Source: Diabrotica undecimpunctata (taxonomy: Eukaryota; Arthropoda; Insecta; Coleoptera; Chrysomelidae). Taken from it: a stretch of DNA of 64,000 nucleotides. Positions within the stretch are counted from its first letter, which is position 1; every line of letters begins with the position of its first letter. Positions 11,000 to 20,165 of this stretch are shown here, piece by piece. A model generated the notes under the pieces. It ran no database searches. It had not been told where the DNA came from and worked only from the letters and a program-made list of their open reading frames with translations. The stretch spans positions 129,879,914 to 129,943,913 of the forward strand of contig NC_092809.1 in the NCBI RefSeq assembly GCF_040954645.1. The letters run 5' to 3'. The position numbers and the translations under genes were made by a program.

Positions 11000-11142
11000 A
11001 CTTAGATTTTTTGGAATACCAAATTATGGGCCTAATTTGCACTAAACAAATTCACAAAATAACACAATAGCGATCACTATCAAACTCGCACCGACAGCAA
11101 TATCAAAACAAACCGCTCTTTACGGCTATCGACTCGGGTATG
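11000..11142 (-). promoter_or_regulatory. 5' leader and presumed internal promoter of the I-type LINE
   Basis: 143 bp between the target duplication and the ORF1 ATG. On the minus strand it starts CATACCCGAGTCGATAGCCG and is richer in G+C than the coding part. Full-length LINEs of this kind carry a TATA-less internal RNA polymerase II promoter here. That is family knowledge; I see no TATA box and cannot define the elements. Confidence 0.45.
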
Positions 11143-11154
11143 CTAAGTACCGAT

Positions 11155-12520
11155 ACAATCCAAAATTATTGAGAGATTTATAGAAGCCCGACTTATGTTC
11201 TTTCTTGTTAAAAGTAACATTTTATCACAAAATCAGGTCGGCTTTTCATATAATACCATAATTTACCAGTGATACTATGTTTTTTGTACTACATGAGGTT
11301 TACCAAGCACTAAACAATAATCTTTACACTGCCACCGTTTTTTGTAACTATGGCAAAAGCTTTTAATTGTATAAATCACGCCATTTTGATAAAAAAACTA
11401 CATTTCTACGGAGTTCGAGGTATTTTTTGAATTGGTTCCAATCTTACTTAGGGCATAGGAAAGAACTGGTTAGAGCAAATAATACTGACTCTAGTCACAA
11501 AATCATTGTATCTGGAGTACGACAAGGTTATCTTCTTTTCCTTATCTTTATAAATGACATTACTAATTTAAAAATAGATGGAAAATGTTTCTTTTTGCTG
11601 ATGACACCAGTATCACCTGGAGCACCTCTAATGTTGCAACTCTTCATGCAACTATAACTTCTGGTCTGGTTACAATAAAAACCTGGTCCAACTCTCTCTC
11701 TTTTATCCTATAAAGGAGCTCTTCAACCCTTGCTTCTTAATAACAGCCAGATCAGTAGCGTTGATTAAAATTTCTTGTGAAAATTTTTGTTTAAAATTAT
11801 CTCAGCTACATTTTTTATTTGAAACATTTTTTTCTACGGTATACAGATTCTTAGTAAACCGATTTTTTTGTGTTTTTACCCCCCTGCGAGGGGGGTTCTA
11901 GGACTAAGCCCGGAGGTAAAGGGTAAACTTTTTTGCATCTTTTTTGAGGTCCCAAAATTAATATTCTCTGCAACATTCATCTTGTTCGTATGATTTTTAG
12001 GGGTCAACTCTCTGACGACTGGACTAATTTAGCATCTTCCAGAATAACATAGTTTTCTTCGTTCGAGTGCTATCTTTGATATAGTCTTCCTTTTTGCGAT
12101 TCTAGTACAGCTGCCCAATCTGATGTTATTTTTAAATTACAAAATAGAGCAATACGGGATCTGTTTGCCCTCAGAAGAACAACACATTGCAGAAGCTACT
12201 TCAAAAATCACGGAATTTTAACGCTTCCCTCTTAATATATTTTAGAAACTGTTTGCTTAATTCGTAAATACCTACATGTTTTTTCAGCAAGACCTAATCA
12301 TGACTACTTCACCAGAAATTCAATCATTGATGTTTATTTACCGATATCGCCCACTGAGTTAGTAAAGAAATCTATATTATATTCTGCAAAAAAACTATAC
12401 AACTATCTCCCTTTACAACTTAAATCTGCACCTTCTTTCCCTAAGTTCAGTAAAATGACAAAAGCCTATCTATCTGAAAGACGGTATTTTCCCTACCAAC
12501 ACTGTCCTGACATAATCAAG
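11155..12520 (+). pseudogene. J1: reverse transcriptase core and C-terminal domain
   Basis: J1 continues after the I-type insertion. VPIQSKIIERFIEARLM and SNILSQNQVGFS start the RT. Then come AFNCINHAILIKKLHFYGVRG, NWFQSYLGHRKELVRANN, SGVRQG and the decayed catalytic block (GCTGATGACACCAGT, i.e. ADDTS) near 11598. After a dispersed repeat (11775-12024), FSSFECYL and SSTAAQSDVIFKLQNRAIR, RTTHCRSYFKNHGILTLPS and DYFTRNSIIDVYLP give the C-terminal domain typical of Jockey/CR1 LINEs without RNase H. There are several frameshifts and stops. The element is much older than its inserts. Confidence 0.75.
11775..12024 (+). repeat. Dispersed non-coding repeat, copy 1 (inside J1)
   Basis: Shares its whole length with copies at 22832-23226 and 41232-41576: 'ATTTTTTATTTGAAA', 'CAGATTCTTxGTAAA', a C-rich/G-rich core near 11880-11915, 'TTTTTTGAGGTCCCAAA' and a CTGACGACTGGA end. 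It lies between the ADD block and the C-terminal domain of J1, so it inserted into J1. No coding capacity. Type unknown (SINE, MITE or UTR). Confidence 0.7.
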
Positions 12521-12824
12521 CTGATAGTATACTTACTTCATATCATTTTCTTGGTGTCGTTATTGGTCAAGTACCCTTAATCGGGGAACTGACGATGGGC
12601 TGAAAATTGTAGAGCCTGCAACTGGTTGTTCAAGGTACATTAAAACCAATTGTAATACTTTTCTTTTCTTACCTAGTTAGAAAATGGAATGACTTGTGCA
12701 AACAATTCATCATCTTAGTCGTTATTTGTTTAAATTAGTTATAATTAAATATGTTTGTGTGCCTAAAAATATTTACACTTTTGCATCAATGCGATGGTGT
12801 CACGGTTCACAGTTCGGTACTGTA
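12521..12824 (+). other. Intergenic DNA right of J1
   Basis: No gene or repeat boundary recognised; it may include the J1 3' UTR. Confidence 0.4.
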
Positions 12825-12836
12825 TATGTTGAGTAT

Positions 12837-13077
12837 TAAATTAGATCATACAGACAAATAACTCTCTGCGAAGAAACTCTACCGAGGAATCCTAAGGGAC
12901 AAAAAAGATCGGGAAAACCTGTCTTAACTGTATTGACGAGGTTTAAGAAGATCTGTGAAGTCAGGGAGCCAGACGATGACGAGCAGTGGCTGGGGTTGGA
13001 TTTGATTGAAGACAGATGGTTGGTCACGTCACGTCACGTCTGTCACGAGCTGTAGCGCTGCAGAATGTTGTTAATAC
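12837..13077 (+). pseudogene. Short 5'-truncated retrocopy with 12-bp target duplication
   Basis: About 241 bp flanked by TATGTTGAGTAT at 12825-12836 and 13078-13089. In one frame it reads IGKTCLNCIDEV-EDL-SQGARR-RAVAG (dashes are stops), the degraded end of an RTE-type ORF (usual pattern RW-DEV-EDL...W...A.DR..W). It ends TGTTGTTAATAC, suggesting a TTG-rich tail. The duplication makes retroposition likely; the family assignment is weaker. Confidence 0.55.
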
Positions 13078-13089
13078 TATGTTGAGTAT

Positions 13090-13783
13090 ATCATCAGTTA
13101 CCGTGACCAATAGGCACTTTTTCTTCTTTTTTTCTTCTTTCTTTTTCTTAATTTTTCAGTTATCAGGTTAGTGAAACATTGTATAAAACTTCCAAAAGCT
13201 TGGAATCGTATTAAATAAATAACAACTACATCAGTGAGAATTTAATTTAAATATCTAAGTTGTAAACAACTAATCAAATTTTATTTTAGTTGTAATGACC
13301 AGCAACCATTTGTTCTGCGTTATTAATTTTTATTGTGTTTTTGAAACAGTCTAGTTTAGGAGCTATAAACCTAGAGAGTTAGTCTAGTTTTTGTAACATT
13401 TATATCAGCCGGTTATTGTTTTGCAATAATATAGCATAATCTTAGTAAAGTGTAATTGTCCTTCTATTTTATGTGTAGATTTATAATATTAACAAGAAAA
13501 TCACGGACTTTTATAAACTATTAATTTTCTCCTTTCTCTTTAATTAATTAATATTTAATATGTCGTTTCATATTAAATTTACAATTAAATCTAAAAGTCG
13601 TAGAATTATCGGAGATTGGTATTGCACAGACCCATACCAGTACATTACATCTATTGTAGTAAGCCCTGGGAAATAGACGTTGGAAGTTATCTACGGGGTA
13701 TAAATACGCATTGATACGCAAGAAAAGCCCAGTGATATTCATGGGGAAGAATAAAAAATATACCGTTTAATTAATCAACAGTG
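13090..13783. other. Intergenic A+T-rich DNA
   Basis: No family recognised. It may contain the lost 5' part of the transposase-like pseudogene at 13784, but I could not read it. Confidence 0.4.
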
Positions 13784-14800
13784 ATGGCTTTTTTACAAGC
13801 ACTTAGGGGTAGAAAGTCTCATTATTCCTTGAAAGGCACATACAAGATTAATTTCCCGAAGAACTCAATATCTCCAAACTTCATCGAAAATAGAATGATT
13901 CCAATAATGAGAACACACTAAGCTATACAATGTTTTATGATATCTTTGAAGGAAATTTCAATATCTCTTTTGGATTTCCACGAAAAGATATATGCATAAA
14001 AGACAATGAAACAAAACAGTCATTGATTGTACAGTTAAAGCCAAAATAGACAGAAAGGAAACTTCATTTAGCCAAAAATGAGAAATTTTATTACATAAAA
14101 ATTTTTATTATACAAAAAAAGTAGAAGCAAAAGAAATGGACCTTCTAAAAATCTACCGACACCCAACATAACAACGTCTGAAGTGTATTACCGACGTCAG
14201 CTCAATTTTATGTCGTTTAATATCCACGTTTTGTCAGACTCTACAGTTTTCTACACGTACGATGAAAGTCTGGCTCGAAAGAGTGTTGATGAGGTTTGCT
14301 CTATGATGGAACATTTTTTCTCCGAAATATTAGAACACAAGATCCGACATTTGATTATATTTTGTGACTCTTGTGCAGGCCAAAATAAAAATTACATAGG
14401 GATAGGCTCTCTTCACTACATTGTTTATACATGGTAAAACACGATAAACCGTCTTGAGAGTGTAAAAGTTATATTCCCTATACACGGGCATTCTTATTTA
14501 GAGTGCGATAGAAATGCGAGCCTTGTCAACGCAAAATCTTACACGAAAACACCAGGTGACTGGAGGATGTCCTAAGACATAGCATAATCAAACTCTCAGC
14601 TTTTAAAGTGATCAGCTGTGCCAATGATGTGAACTTTCAAACATGGACGGACCGATTTTTTATCACATCCATACCCGACAAAGTGTCCTATGCCGACGAG
14701 ACCAATAAGAGTCATGAAAATTTAAAAAATGAACCAAGATTTATTTTACACAAAGAAAATTATTGTGGATGTTACCTAAAGAGCGTTATTTATCATTAGT
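13784..14800 (+). pseudogene. Transposase-like pseudogene with DSCAGQNKN motif (DUF7869-type)
   Basis: Fragments in three frames follow the order of a large insect family I remember as DUF7869, thought to be transposon-derived with an RNase H-like fold. They are GRKSHYSLKGTYKINFP (13808), YNVFYDIFEGNFNISFGFPR (about 13925), YYRRQLNFMSFNIHVL (14188), then FCDSCAGQNKNYIGIGSL (about 14358), FPIHGHSYLECDRNASLVN (about 14473) and TKTPGDWR (about 14545). The conserved Asp, Asn and His of these motifs are visible. At least three stops or frameshifts make it inactive. A second, different copy lies at 49940-51600. Function beyond 'probably transposase' is inference. Confidence 0.6.
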
Positions 14801-15835
14801 GGCATTACAATTCGTTATGAGCCAAAGTCTTCTTCAGAACAATTTTCCATTCGCCCCTGTCTCTGGCAACTCTTCTCCATGCTTTAACTCCGATGGATTT
14901 TGGATCATCGTCTATGTTATCTTAATACCTAAGTTTTGGTCTTCCTCTGGCTCGTCTTCCCACTGGTCCTCTTCGGTCGAAAATTTTTCTGATTGTTGCA
15001 TCTTCATCTCGCCTAATTACATGTCCTATCCATCGAAGGCGTGCTAATTTAATACAGTTTACAACGTCAGGTTCCCCAAAACTTCTGTATAACTCAAAGT
15101 TGTAGCGCCTACGCCACAAACCCTGTTCTTGAACTTCTCCATATATTTTCCTTAGAATTTTTCTTTTGAAACGTTTAAGCAATTCTTGGTCGTTCTGTGT
15201 AAGTGACCAAGTTTCTGATCCGTTTGTTAACACTGGCCTTATTAGTATTTTATATATGGTAATTTTAATTTTTCTGGGAAGTTTTGGGGCCCTCTGTTTC
15301 CTCAAGCCATAATAGCACTTATTAGCAAGCACTATTCTTCTTTTAATTTGTTCGCTGACATTGTTGTCTTTGGTCAGCAGCGAGCCCAGGTAGGCGAAGG
15401 TGTCCACACCTTCCAGTTCCAGATCATCAATTAATAGTCTAGGTATCTGGTTGCCTGATCTAGTACAATAAATATATTTGGTTTTCTGTGCGTTTATTTT
15501 TAATCCCATTCTCAGTACAGACGCCCTTAGTGATCGAAATGCTTCGATCAGAGATTTTGTGGACCTAGCAATAATGTCTATGTCATCTGCATATCCGACC
15601 ACTTGTACAGATTTATTAAAGATGGTGCCATTCGTATTAATATGACACTCTCGAATTACTTTTTCTAGTGCAAGGTTAAATAAGAGACACGATAGTCCAT
15701 CTCCCTGTCTCAGTCCATTTTTACAATGGAAGGGTCTTGAAAAGTCGTTTTGGATTCTGACTACACTCTCTACGCCTGTGAGTGTAAGTTCCGTTAGTTG
15801 AACAAATTATTATTTCAACATAGCTCATAACAAAT
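14791..15835 (-). pseudogene. RTE-type LINE, RT second half to C-terminus (group B)
   Basis: A 5'-truncated minus-strand copy. It enters at LTELTLTGVESVVRIQ, then KNGLRQGDGLSCLLFNLALE (about 15720), VGYADDIDIIARS (about 15590), FAYLGSLLTKDNNVSEQIKR, ILIRPVLTNGSETWSLT, FELYRSFGEPD and RLRWIGHVIRRDE, ending GRRARGRPKLRY (stop at 14922) with the usual WRRVARDRGEWK tail just beyond. The frame 15602-14922 is open for 226 codons, so the copy is only moderately old. Possible 7-bp duplication CGTTATT at 14784-14790 and 15836-15842; boundaries are approximate. Confidence 0.8.
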
Positions 15836-15913
15836 CGTTATTATTTCGACAAAAAGTAGCAGCAAGAAAAAGAAAATAATCTTTTACAGCTAACTCAGTT
15901 CTTAACATACCCT

Positions 15914-15990
15914 AGTCCTCGAATTTTCTACTTGAGTCCTTGTACTTGAGTACAAGTCCTTGATTTCTCGAATTTTATGAGTCCTCGTGA
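15914..15990. repeat. Short repetitive, partly palindromic patch
   Basis: CTCGAATTTT occurs at about 15918 and 15967, the trinucleotide-like word GAGTCCT/AGTCCT recurs four times, and CTTGTACT-TG-AGTACAAG (15939-15956) is a perfect 8-bp inverted repeat. No function assigned. Confidence 0.5.
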
Positions 15991-16460
15991 GAAAAATGTT
16001 TTGTTTTATAGTTTGCATTATGTAATAATTTTTCCTTTTGCATTATGGTTATGAATAAATCTTCCGAATATGATTTCTGCAATATAATTTGTTTATATTT
16101 TTTAATCGACCCAAACAATTCGACTTTAACCCTTAAATCATGATTTTACAGAAACTATTAGAAATGACTATGTTCGTTTTTAGCATAGACCTTCAACTAT
16201 ATACTTGCATGAAACTTTTCATGGTCGTGTGGAAGTTTAGATTTGCTTCCTTCGTTTAGCCTAAATATTATAACACCTTATCCATGGTCCAGTTTTGTTT
16301 GTCTACAAAAAAATATCTTGATGGGCCTCTAGACTAGAAGCAAGTGACCCGTAGTTTCCTTATCGTATCTTTTTTTATTAATTGTATTAGGGATAGGATT
16401 GTGTATTTGTCTGATTAGAGAATCTATTGTAACTGGCTGAATGACTAATGTCTATGCCAT
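15991..16460. other. Intergenic A+T-rich DNA
   Basis: Nothing recognisable. Confidence 0.4.
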
Positions 16461-16468
16461 TAAAAAAA

Positions 16469-16957
16469 CTTCTTCTTGATGTGCCTATCCGTTACGAATG
16501 TTGGCGATCATCATGGCAATCTTTATCTTATATGCAGCAGCGCGGAAAAGCTGCACATATGTTGTATTGAACCAGATTCTGAGGTTCTTTAACCAAGATG
16601 TTATTCTTCTTCCTGGACCTCGTTTTCCAAATATTTTTCCTTACAGGATGGCTTGAAGGAGAGCATATCTGGATTCATTTCGCATAATATGTCCGCAGAA
16701 CTGTAACTTTTGAGATTTGATGGTGGTCAGTACCTCTCGGTTCTTATTCATTCTTCTGAGGACCTCCTCATTTGTGACTCGGTCAGTCCACGGGATCTTA
16801 AGCATTTTCCGATATAGCCACATCTCAAACGCTTCTAGTTTTCTGCACAGATCTTCGTTCAAGGTCCACGATTCAACACTATAAAAAAGGACAGAGAAGA
16901 CGTAGCATCGCAGCATTCTTACTTTTGTATCAAGAGAGAGGTTGTGACTCTTTGACA
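16469..16957 (-). pseudogene. RTE-type LINE 3' end (group A)
   Basis: A minus-strand copy holding only the C-terminal domain: LRCYVFSVLFYSVESWTL, RKLEAFEMWLYRKMLKIPW, TNEEVLRRMNKNREV, KLQFCGHIMRNE, then after a stop GKRGPGRRR..WLKNLR and MMIANIRNG. The 3' end is AGAAGAAG. TTAAAAAA lies on both sides (16460-16467, and about 16962-16969), a possible 8-bp target duplication. Coding runs to within a few bases of the tail, as in the other group A copies here. Confidence 0.8.
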
Positions 16958-17194
16958 ACTCTTAAAAAATCTATGTACTTCAAAAACTCAAATACAACTG
17001 TTCTAACTGTCAACAACATATGTTTCTATACATTTTTTGACGTTCCAAACTTCACTAGACATTTCAGTATTTTTTCGATGGCATCTTGAATATTCTAGAA
17101 TTCTTCAACACTTCTTCTCTTTCGCCAATGCACTTTTTCTATACGGAATAGGTCTCACGGTACTGCCGTAACAGTGTGAATAAAAATAAAGATC

Positions 17195-17384
17195 AAAGGA
17201 CAATCAAAGAAAAAAAACTGCACTATCTTATGACATAATATATGAAGAGAAATCTAGGTCACAATCCAAGGCAAAATAATGGACAGGATCGGGAGAGGAG
17301 AAGACGAATACCTTAGATGAAAAACCTTAGAGAATTATATTGCAGCTCAAAACAAATTTTTAACGTTTTTTCAAGACAGTTGTT
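17195..17384 (+). pseudogene. RTE-type LINE 3' end (group A), left part of nest 1
   Basis: The plus strand reads IKEKKLHYL, then GKIMDRIGRGRRRI-WMKNLRELYCSSKQIF: the group A C-terminus (QGKI.G.RG.GRRR.SWL.NLR.W). It is interrupted at 17384 by an I-like LINE and resumes at 19051. The last 13 bases here (17372-17384) are the target duplication. Confidence 0.65.
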
Positions 17385-17437
17385 TTTTTTATTGTATAAT
17401 GGCTTTGGCATAGCCAATTAGCCAGACTATTTGTGGT

Positions 17438-17619
17438 ACTTACAATTTTTGATTTTATTACCTAAGCCTATTTATAATACAAATTTACAGGAAGTAATAT
17501 GTTGGTATACACATTCAATTTTTGACATATTTACAATTTTTGATTTGAATACCTAAAACAACTTATAATTTAAATTTACAGGATGTTATGTATTCGTAGA
17601 TACATTTTAATATCTGCTT
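17438..17619 (-). repeat. Tandem duplication of about 91 bp at the I-like 3' end
   Basis: 'TACAATTTTTGATTT' occurs at 17441 and 17532, each followed by related 'ACCTAA...TTATAAT...AAATTTACAGGA' sequence. The right copy is coding, the left one lies in the 3' UTR. Copies are diverged. Confidence 0.7.
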
Positions 17620-17705
17620 ATTATTTGAAAAAATACTTGTATTTAAATTGACAGACAATGAACAATTTAGCTCAATTAGTTTTTCATACATCATTTTGAT
17701 ACTTT
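17560..17705 (-). pseudogene. I-like LINE C-terminal tail beyond the RTE insert
   Basis: The minus strand continues the I-like frame left of the inserted RTE copy: IKMMYEKLIELNCSLSVNLN, then KQILKCIYEYITSCKFKL and a stop. This resembles the ending of the I-type LINE at 5907 (LDLIDLNISLPVNISN). The frame joins the part right of 17930 if the insert and one duplication copy are taken out. Confidence 0.75.
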
Positions 17706-17715
17706 GTTTGTACTG

Positions 17716-17929
17716 TCCATCATCATCATTTTGGCTTTACAACCCTGTGTGGGTCCTAACCTCCCCAAGAATTTTTCTCCAGTCGTCCCTATCCATCGCC
17801 TTCCTCCGCCAAGCACGTATTTCCATATTTCTCATGTCTTCATCGATGTTATCTAGTAATCTTGTTCTGGGTCTTCCTCTTCTTCTTTGACCAATAGGTC
17901 TATCAAGGAGCGTTTTTCTAGCTGGGTCG
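17716..17929 (-). pseudogene. RTE-type LINE 3' end (group B), inner layer of nest 1
   Basis: 214 bp flanked by GTTTGTACTG at 17706-17715 and 17930-17939. The minus strand reads DPARKTLLDRPIGQRRRGRP, LLDNIDEDMRNMEIRAWRRK and DRDDWRKILGEVRTHTGL, the group B C-terminus, ending ATGATGATGGA. The frame is open from the 5' truncation to the stop, so this is the youngest layer of the nest. Confidence 0.85.
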
Positions 17930-18787
17930 GTTTGTACTGCCCACACTCCAATATAAAGTGCTGCAGATCTCCCACTTTACCACAGGAGCAATATGGGTTA
18001 TCAGTAATACCTATGCTGTGTTTGTATGCAGGAGTGAGTGCGTGGTTTGATCTTATTCTGTTTATTGTTTTTATAAATAACCTATTTGTCTCATATTTGA
18101 ACCATCTCTCATTGGGTATTAGTGGTTGGCAAGCTCTAAAGTTTATTCCAGTTGTACTTTGGTTGTATAAACGTTGCCATCTTTGTTTGCAGTTGTTTCT
18201 ACTGATATTATCTATGTCTGCTACTGGAAGAAGTATGTTGTTTATATTATGTTTGGTTAAAGCTGCAGATTTAGCTAATTTGTCGACTTCTTCATTTCCT
18301 AATATTCCAGAGTGTCCTTTTACCCAACAAATAATAATCGAGCTACCTGCGGAAATAATATCATAATGTAACTTCTTTATTTCTATCTCAATATGGTTTA
18401 GGTTTTTTGTGGTTGTGATAGAAGTGAGTTTGTCCATAATGCTTCTACAATCAGTCAGAATGATATAAATATTCATACCAATAGAGGCTATATATTTTAA
18501 CGCAAGAAATAAAGCTGATAGTTCGGCAGTATATATTGAAGCTTCATTGGGCAATCGACATGATTCTTTGTAATCAGAATTCCAGAGATATATAATGCAC
18601 AATCCGTTTTATTTTGAATTTTAGAGCCGTCAGTAAAAATATATTGAAATGCAGGCCACTTATCTTTAATTATTTTATTGATCATACTTCCTGGAAGATT
18701 TGAATCCATATAATATGTTTCTATTATCTTAGAGAAGAGAGTCTTAGGAGGTTGTGTATAAATTGGTGGTATTTTATTTTGATACAA
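17853..18787 (-). pseudogene. I-like LINE RNase H domain
   Basis: Two overlapping frames hold RNase H. IFTDGSKIQNKTDCALYIS (about 18645) supplies the first Asp. After a frameshift near 18560, IYTAELSALFLALKYIA supplies the Glu, ILTDCRSIMDKL the second Asp, and CWVKGHSGILGNEEVDKLA the last His/Asp region. A Cys/His tail (NPYCSCGKVGDLQHFILEC) follows. Upstream to 19037 are EAKEPPLTLRRQFC and LNILDLNHKYW. The last residues before 17853 are foreign, read through into the inserted RTE copy. Catalytic residues are kept, but the frameshift kills it. Confidence 0.82.
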
Positions 18788-19050
18788 TTGTTCTTCAAAT
18801 ATTGTTAGTTTCCTATAACTTTCAACGTATATGGGAGTTTTTTTGTTATGCCAATATTTATGGTTTAAGTCTAATATATTTAAGTTACGAATATTTTTTA
18901 AATAGCTGGAGTTTTTTGATATAGCTCTAGCTACAAACTTATCTGTACAAAACTGTCTGCGTAGTGTAAGGGGTGGCTCTTTAGCTTCAATTTCAATAAT
19001 ACTAATAGGAGTCGATTTTAAGTAACCAAGACATAGCCAAGACAGTTGTT

Positions 19051-19115
19051 AGAAAGGTAGAATGGCTATGCTCATTGCCAACCTCCGTATCATAGATGGC
19101 ACTTAAAGTTTGTGT
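19051..19115 (+). pseudogene. RTE-type LINE 3' end (group A), right part of nest 1
   Basis: The plus strand reads KGRMAMLIANLRIIDGT and a stop, the terminal MIANLR..DGT of group A, resuming the fragment cut at 17384. Confidence 0.65.
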
Positions 19116-20165
19116 GACATAAAAATTCCAATCACAGCAAAAGGTAAATTCTATAAGACTTACTATTATGTATGTTTTTGAGTTCCAATACGAAGAATGT
19201 TATAATTTTTGTCCAAGTGGACCTATATATATCTTATACGTAAACATGGGAACAAAGACGAGATTGAGTCTAAAGTAAACAATAAATAAATGCACAATTT
19301 TCCAAAAAAATAAATAATCCCAATGACCTATAAAAATCAAGCAAACGAGGTGCTCCATAATAAAAGTTTGGTTTTAAAATTTATGATGCGCATTAAAAGC
19401 TACCGTTACAGATATATAAACACACTGTTTACCTAAAATATACGAATAATAAAACGGAAAACTTTATTAATAGTAGTAATAAAATTTAATTTTCAACACA
19501 TGTGTCTGAAAGATCTAAACTATGATAAACACTGCATAACAATGAGAGATACTGTCTATTCTGTTTTTAATTAAAAAAATGGTTCGTTACATGAGATGTA
19601 GAACATCAGCACATACAAATTCAGTCACACAAGGTTATACAGAACAATAAAAAATGAAATGTTTATGTAAATTCGTAGAAAATTCGAAAAAATTAGTCAA
19701 AAATTCTCTTCTTCGTCTTCTTTATTCAAGAGTTTAGGGATTTGTTGCCTGTCATTAATTGTTTAAACTTTGCTTTATCTTTTCAAGTGGTCTTCAAACA
19801 TTTATTTTTTCTTTTGGTTTTTAATTCAATATTTTAGTCCATTCGTTTTTTTTTCGGTTATTTACGATTGCAATCTGGTCATAAATGACCAATAAGTAAT
19901 TCTAACCTAACCTAAATTACTAGAGTTGCTTGAAATCAAGAGTTTATTCTATGATGTTCTCTTAATCTAATCTGATAAATAACGCACTAATGTTAACATG
20001 CACCACACCCACAAGCACCATGCTCTGCTTTTTCACTGTTACTTAAACTAATTCGAAGGGCTTTGTCCTCTTTAGTCTTCTAGTTAGCCCTGTGTGGTCA
20101 AAGAGCTGGATTGCCTCAATTTTTATGATTTTCAACCGTCTTCTTGAAAATTGTAGACACAGTTT
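19116..20165. other. Intergenic A+T-rich DNA
   Basis: No gene recognised. It contains a short CTAACCTAACCTAAA run near 19895, two to three telomere-like units, too short to mean anything. Confidence 0.45.

Larger units (their letters stand above)
5833..11142 (-). mobile_element. Nearly full-length I-type non-LTR retrotransposon
   Basis: A two-ORF LINE inserted into J1. It is flanked by an exact 12-bp target duplication, CTAAGTACCGAT, at 5821-5832 and 11143-11154. On the minus strand the order is: 143-bp 5' leader (11142-11000), ORF1 with three CCHC knuckles, a 32-bp overlap, ORF2 with endonuclease, RT and RNase H, a short 3' UTR, and a tail of CT repeats then CA repeats (5833-5856) instead of poly(A). 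The two-ORF plan with gag-like knuckles and RNase H fits the I/Nimb group, but I cannot place the clade with certainty. ORF1 is open and ORF2 has one visible lesion, so the insertion is fairly young. Confidence 0.9.
17385..19037 (-). mobile_element. 5'-truncated I-like LINE, middle layer of nest 1
   Basis: Flanked by an exact 13-bp duplication, CAAGACAGTTGTT, at 17372-17384 and 19038-19050. The minus strand carries the end of the RT/connection region, RNase H and the C-terminus, ending in an AATAAAAAAAAC tail at 17385. A smaller RTE copy (17716-17929) sits in its C-terminal coding region. Similar in plan to the I-type LINE at 5833-11142 but from another family (different tail and residues). 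Confidence 0.82.

Noticed and set aside
19890..19906. CTAACCTAACCTAAA, like insect telomere repeats
   Set aside because: Only two to three units; expected by chance.
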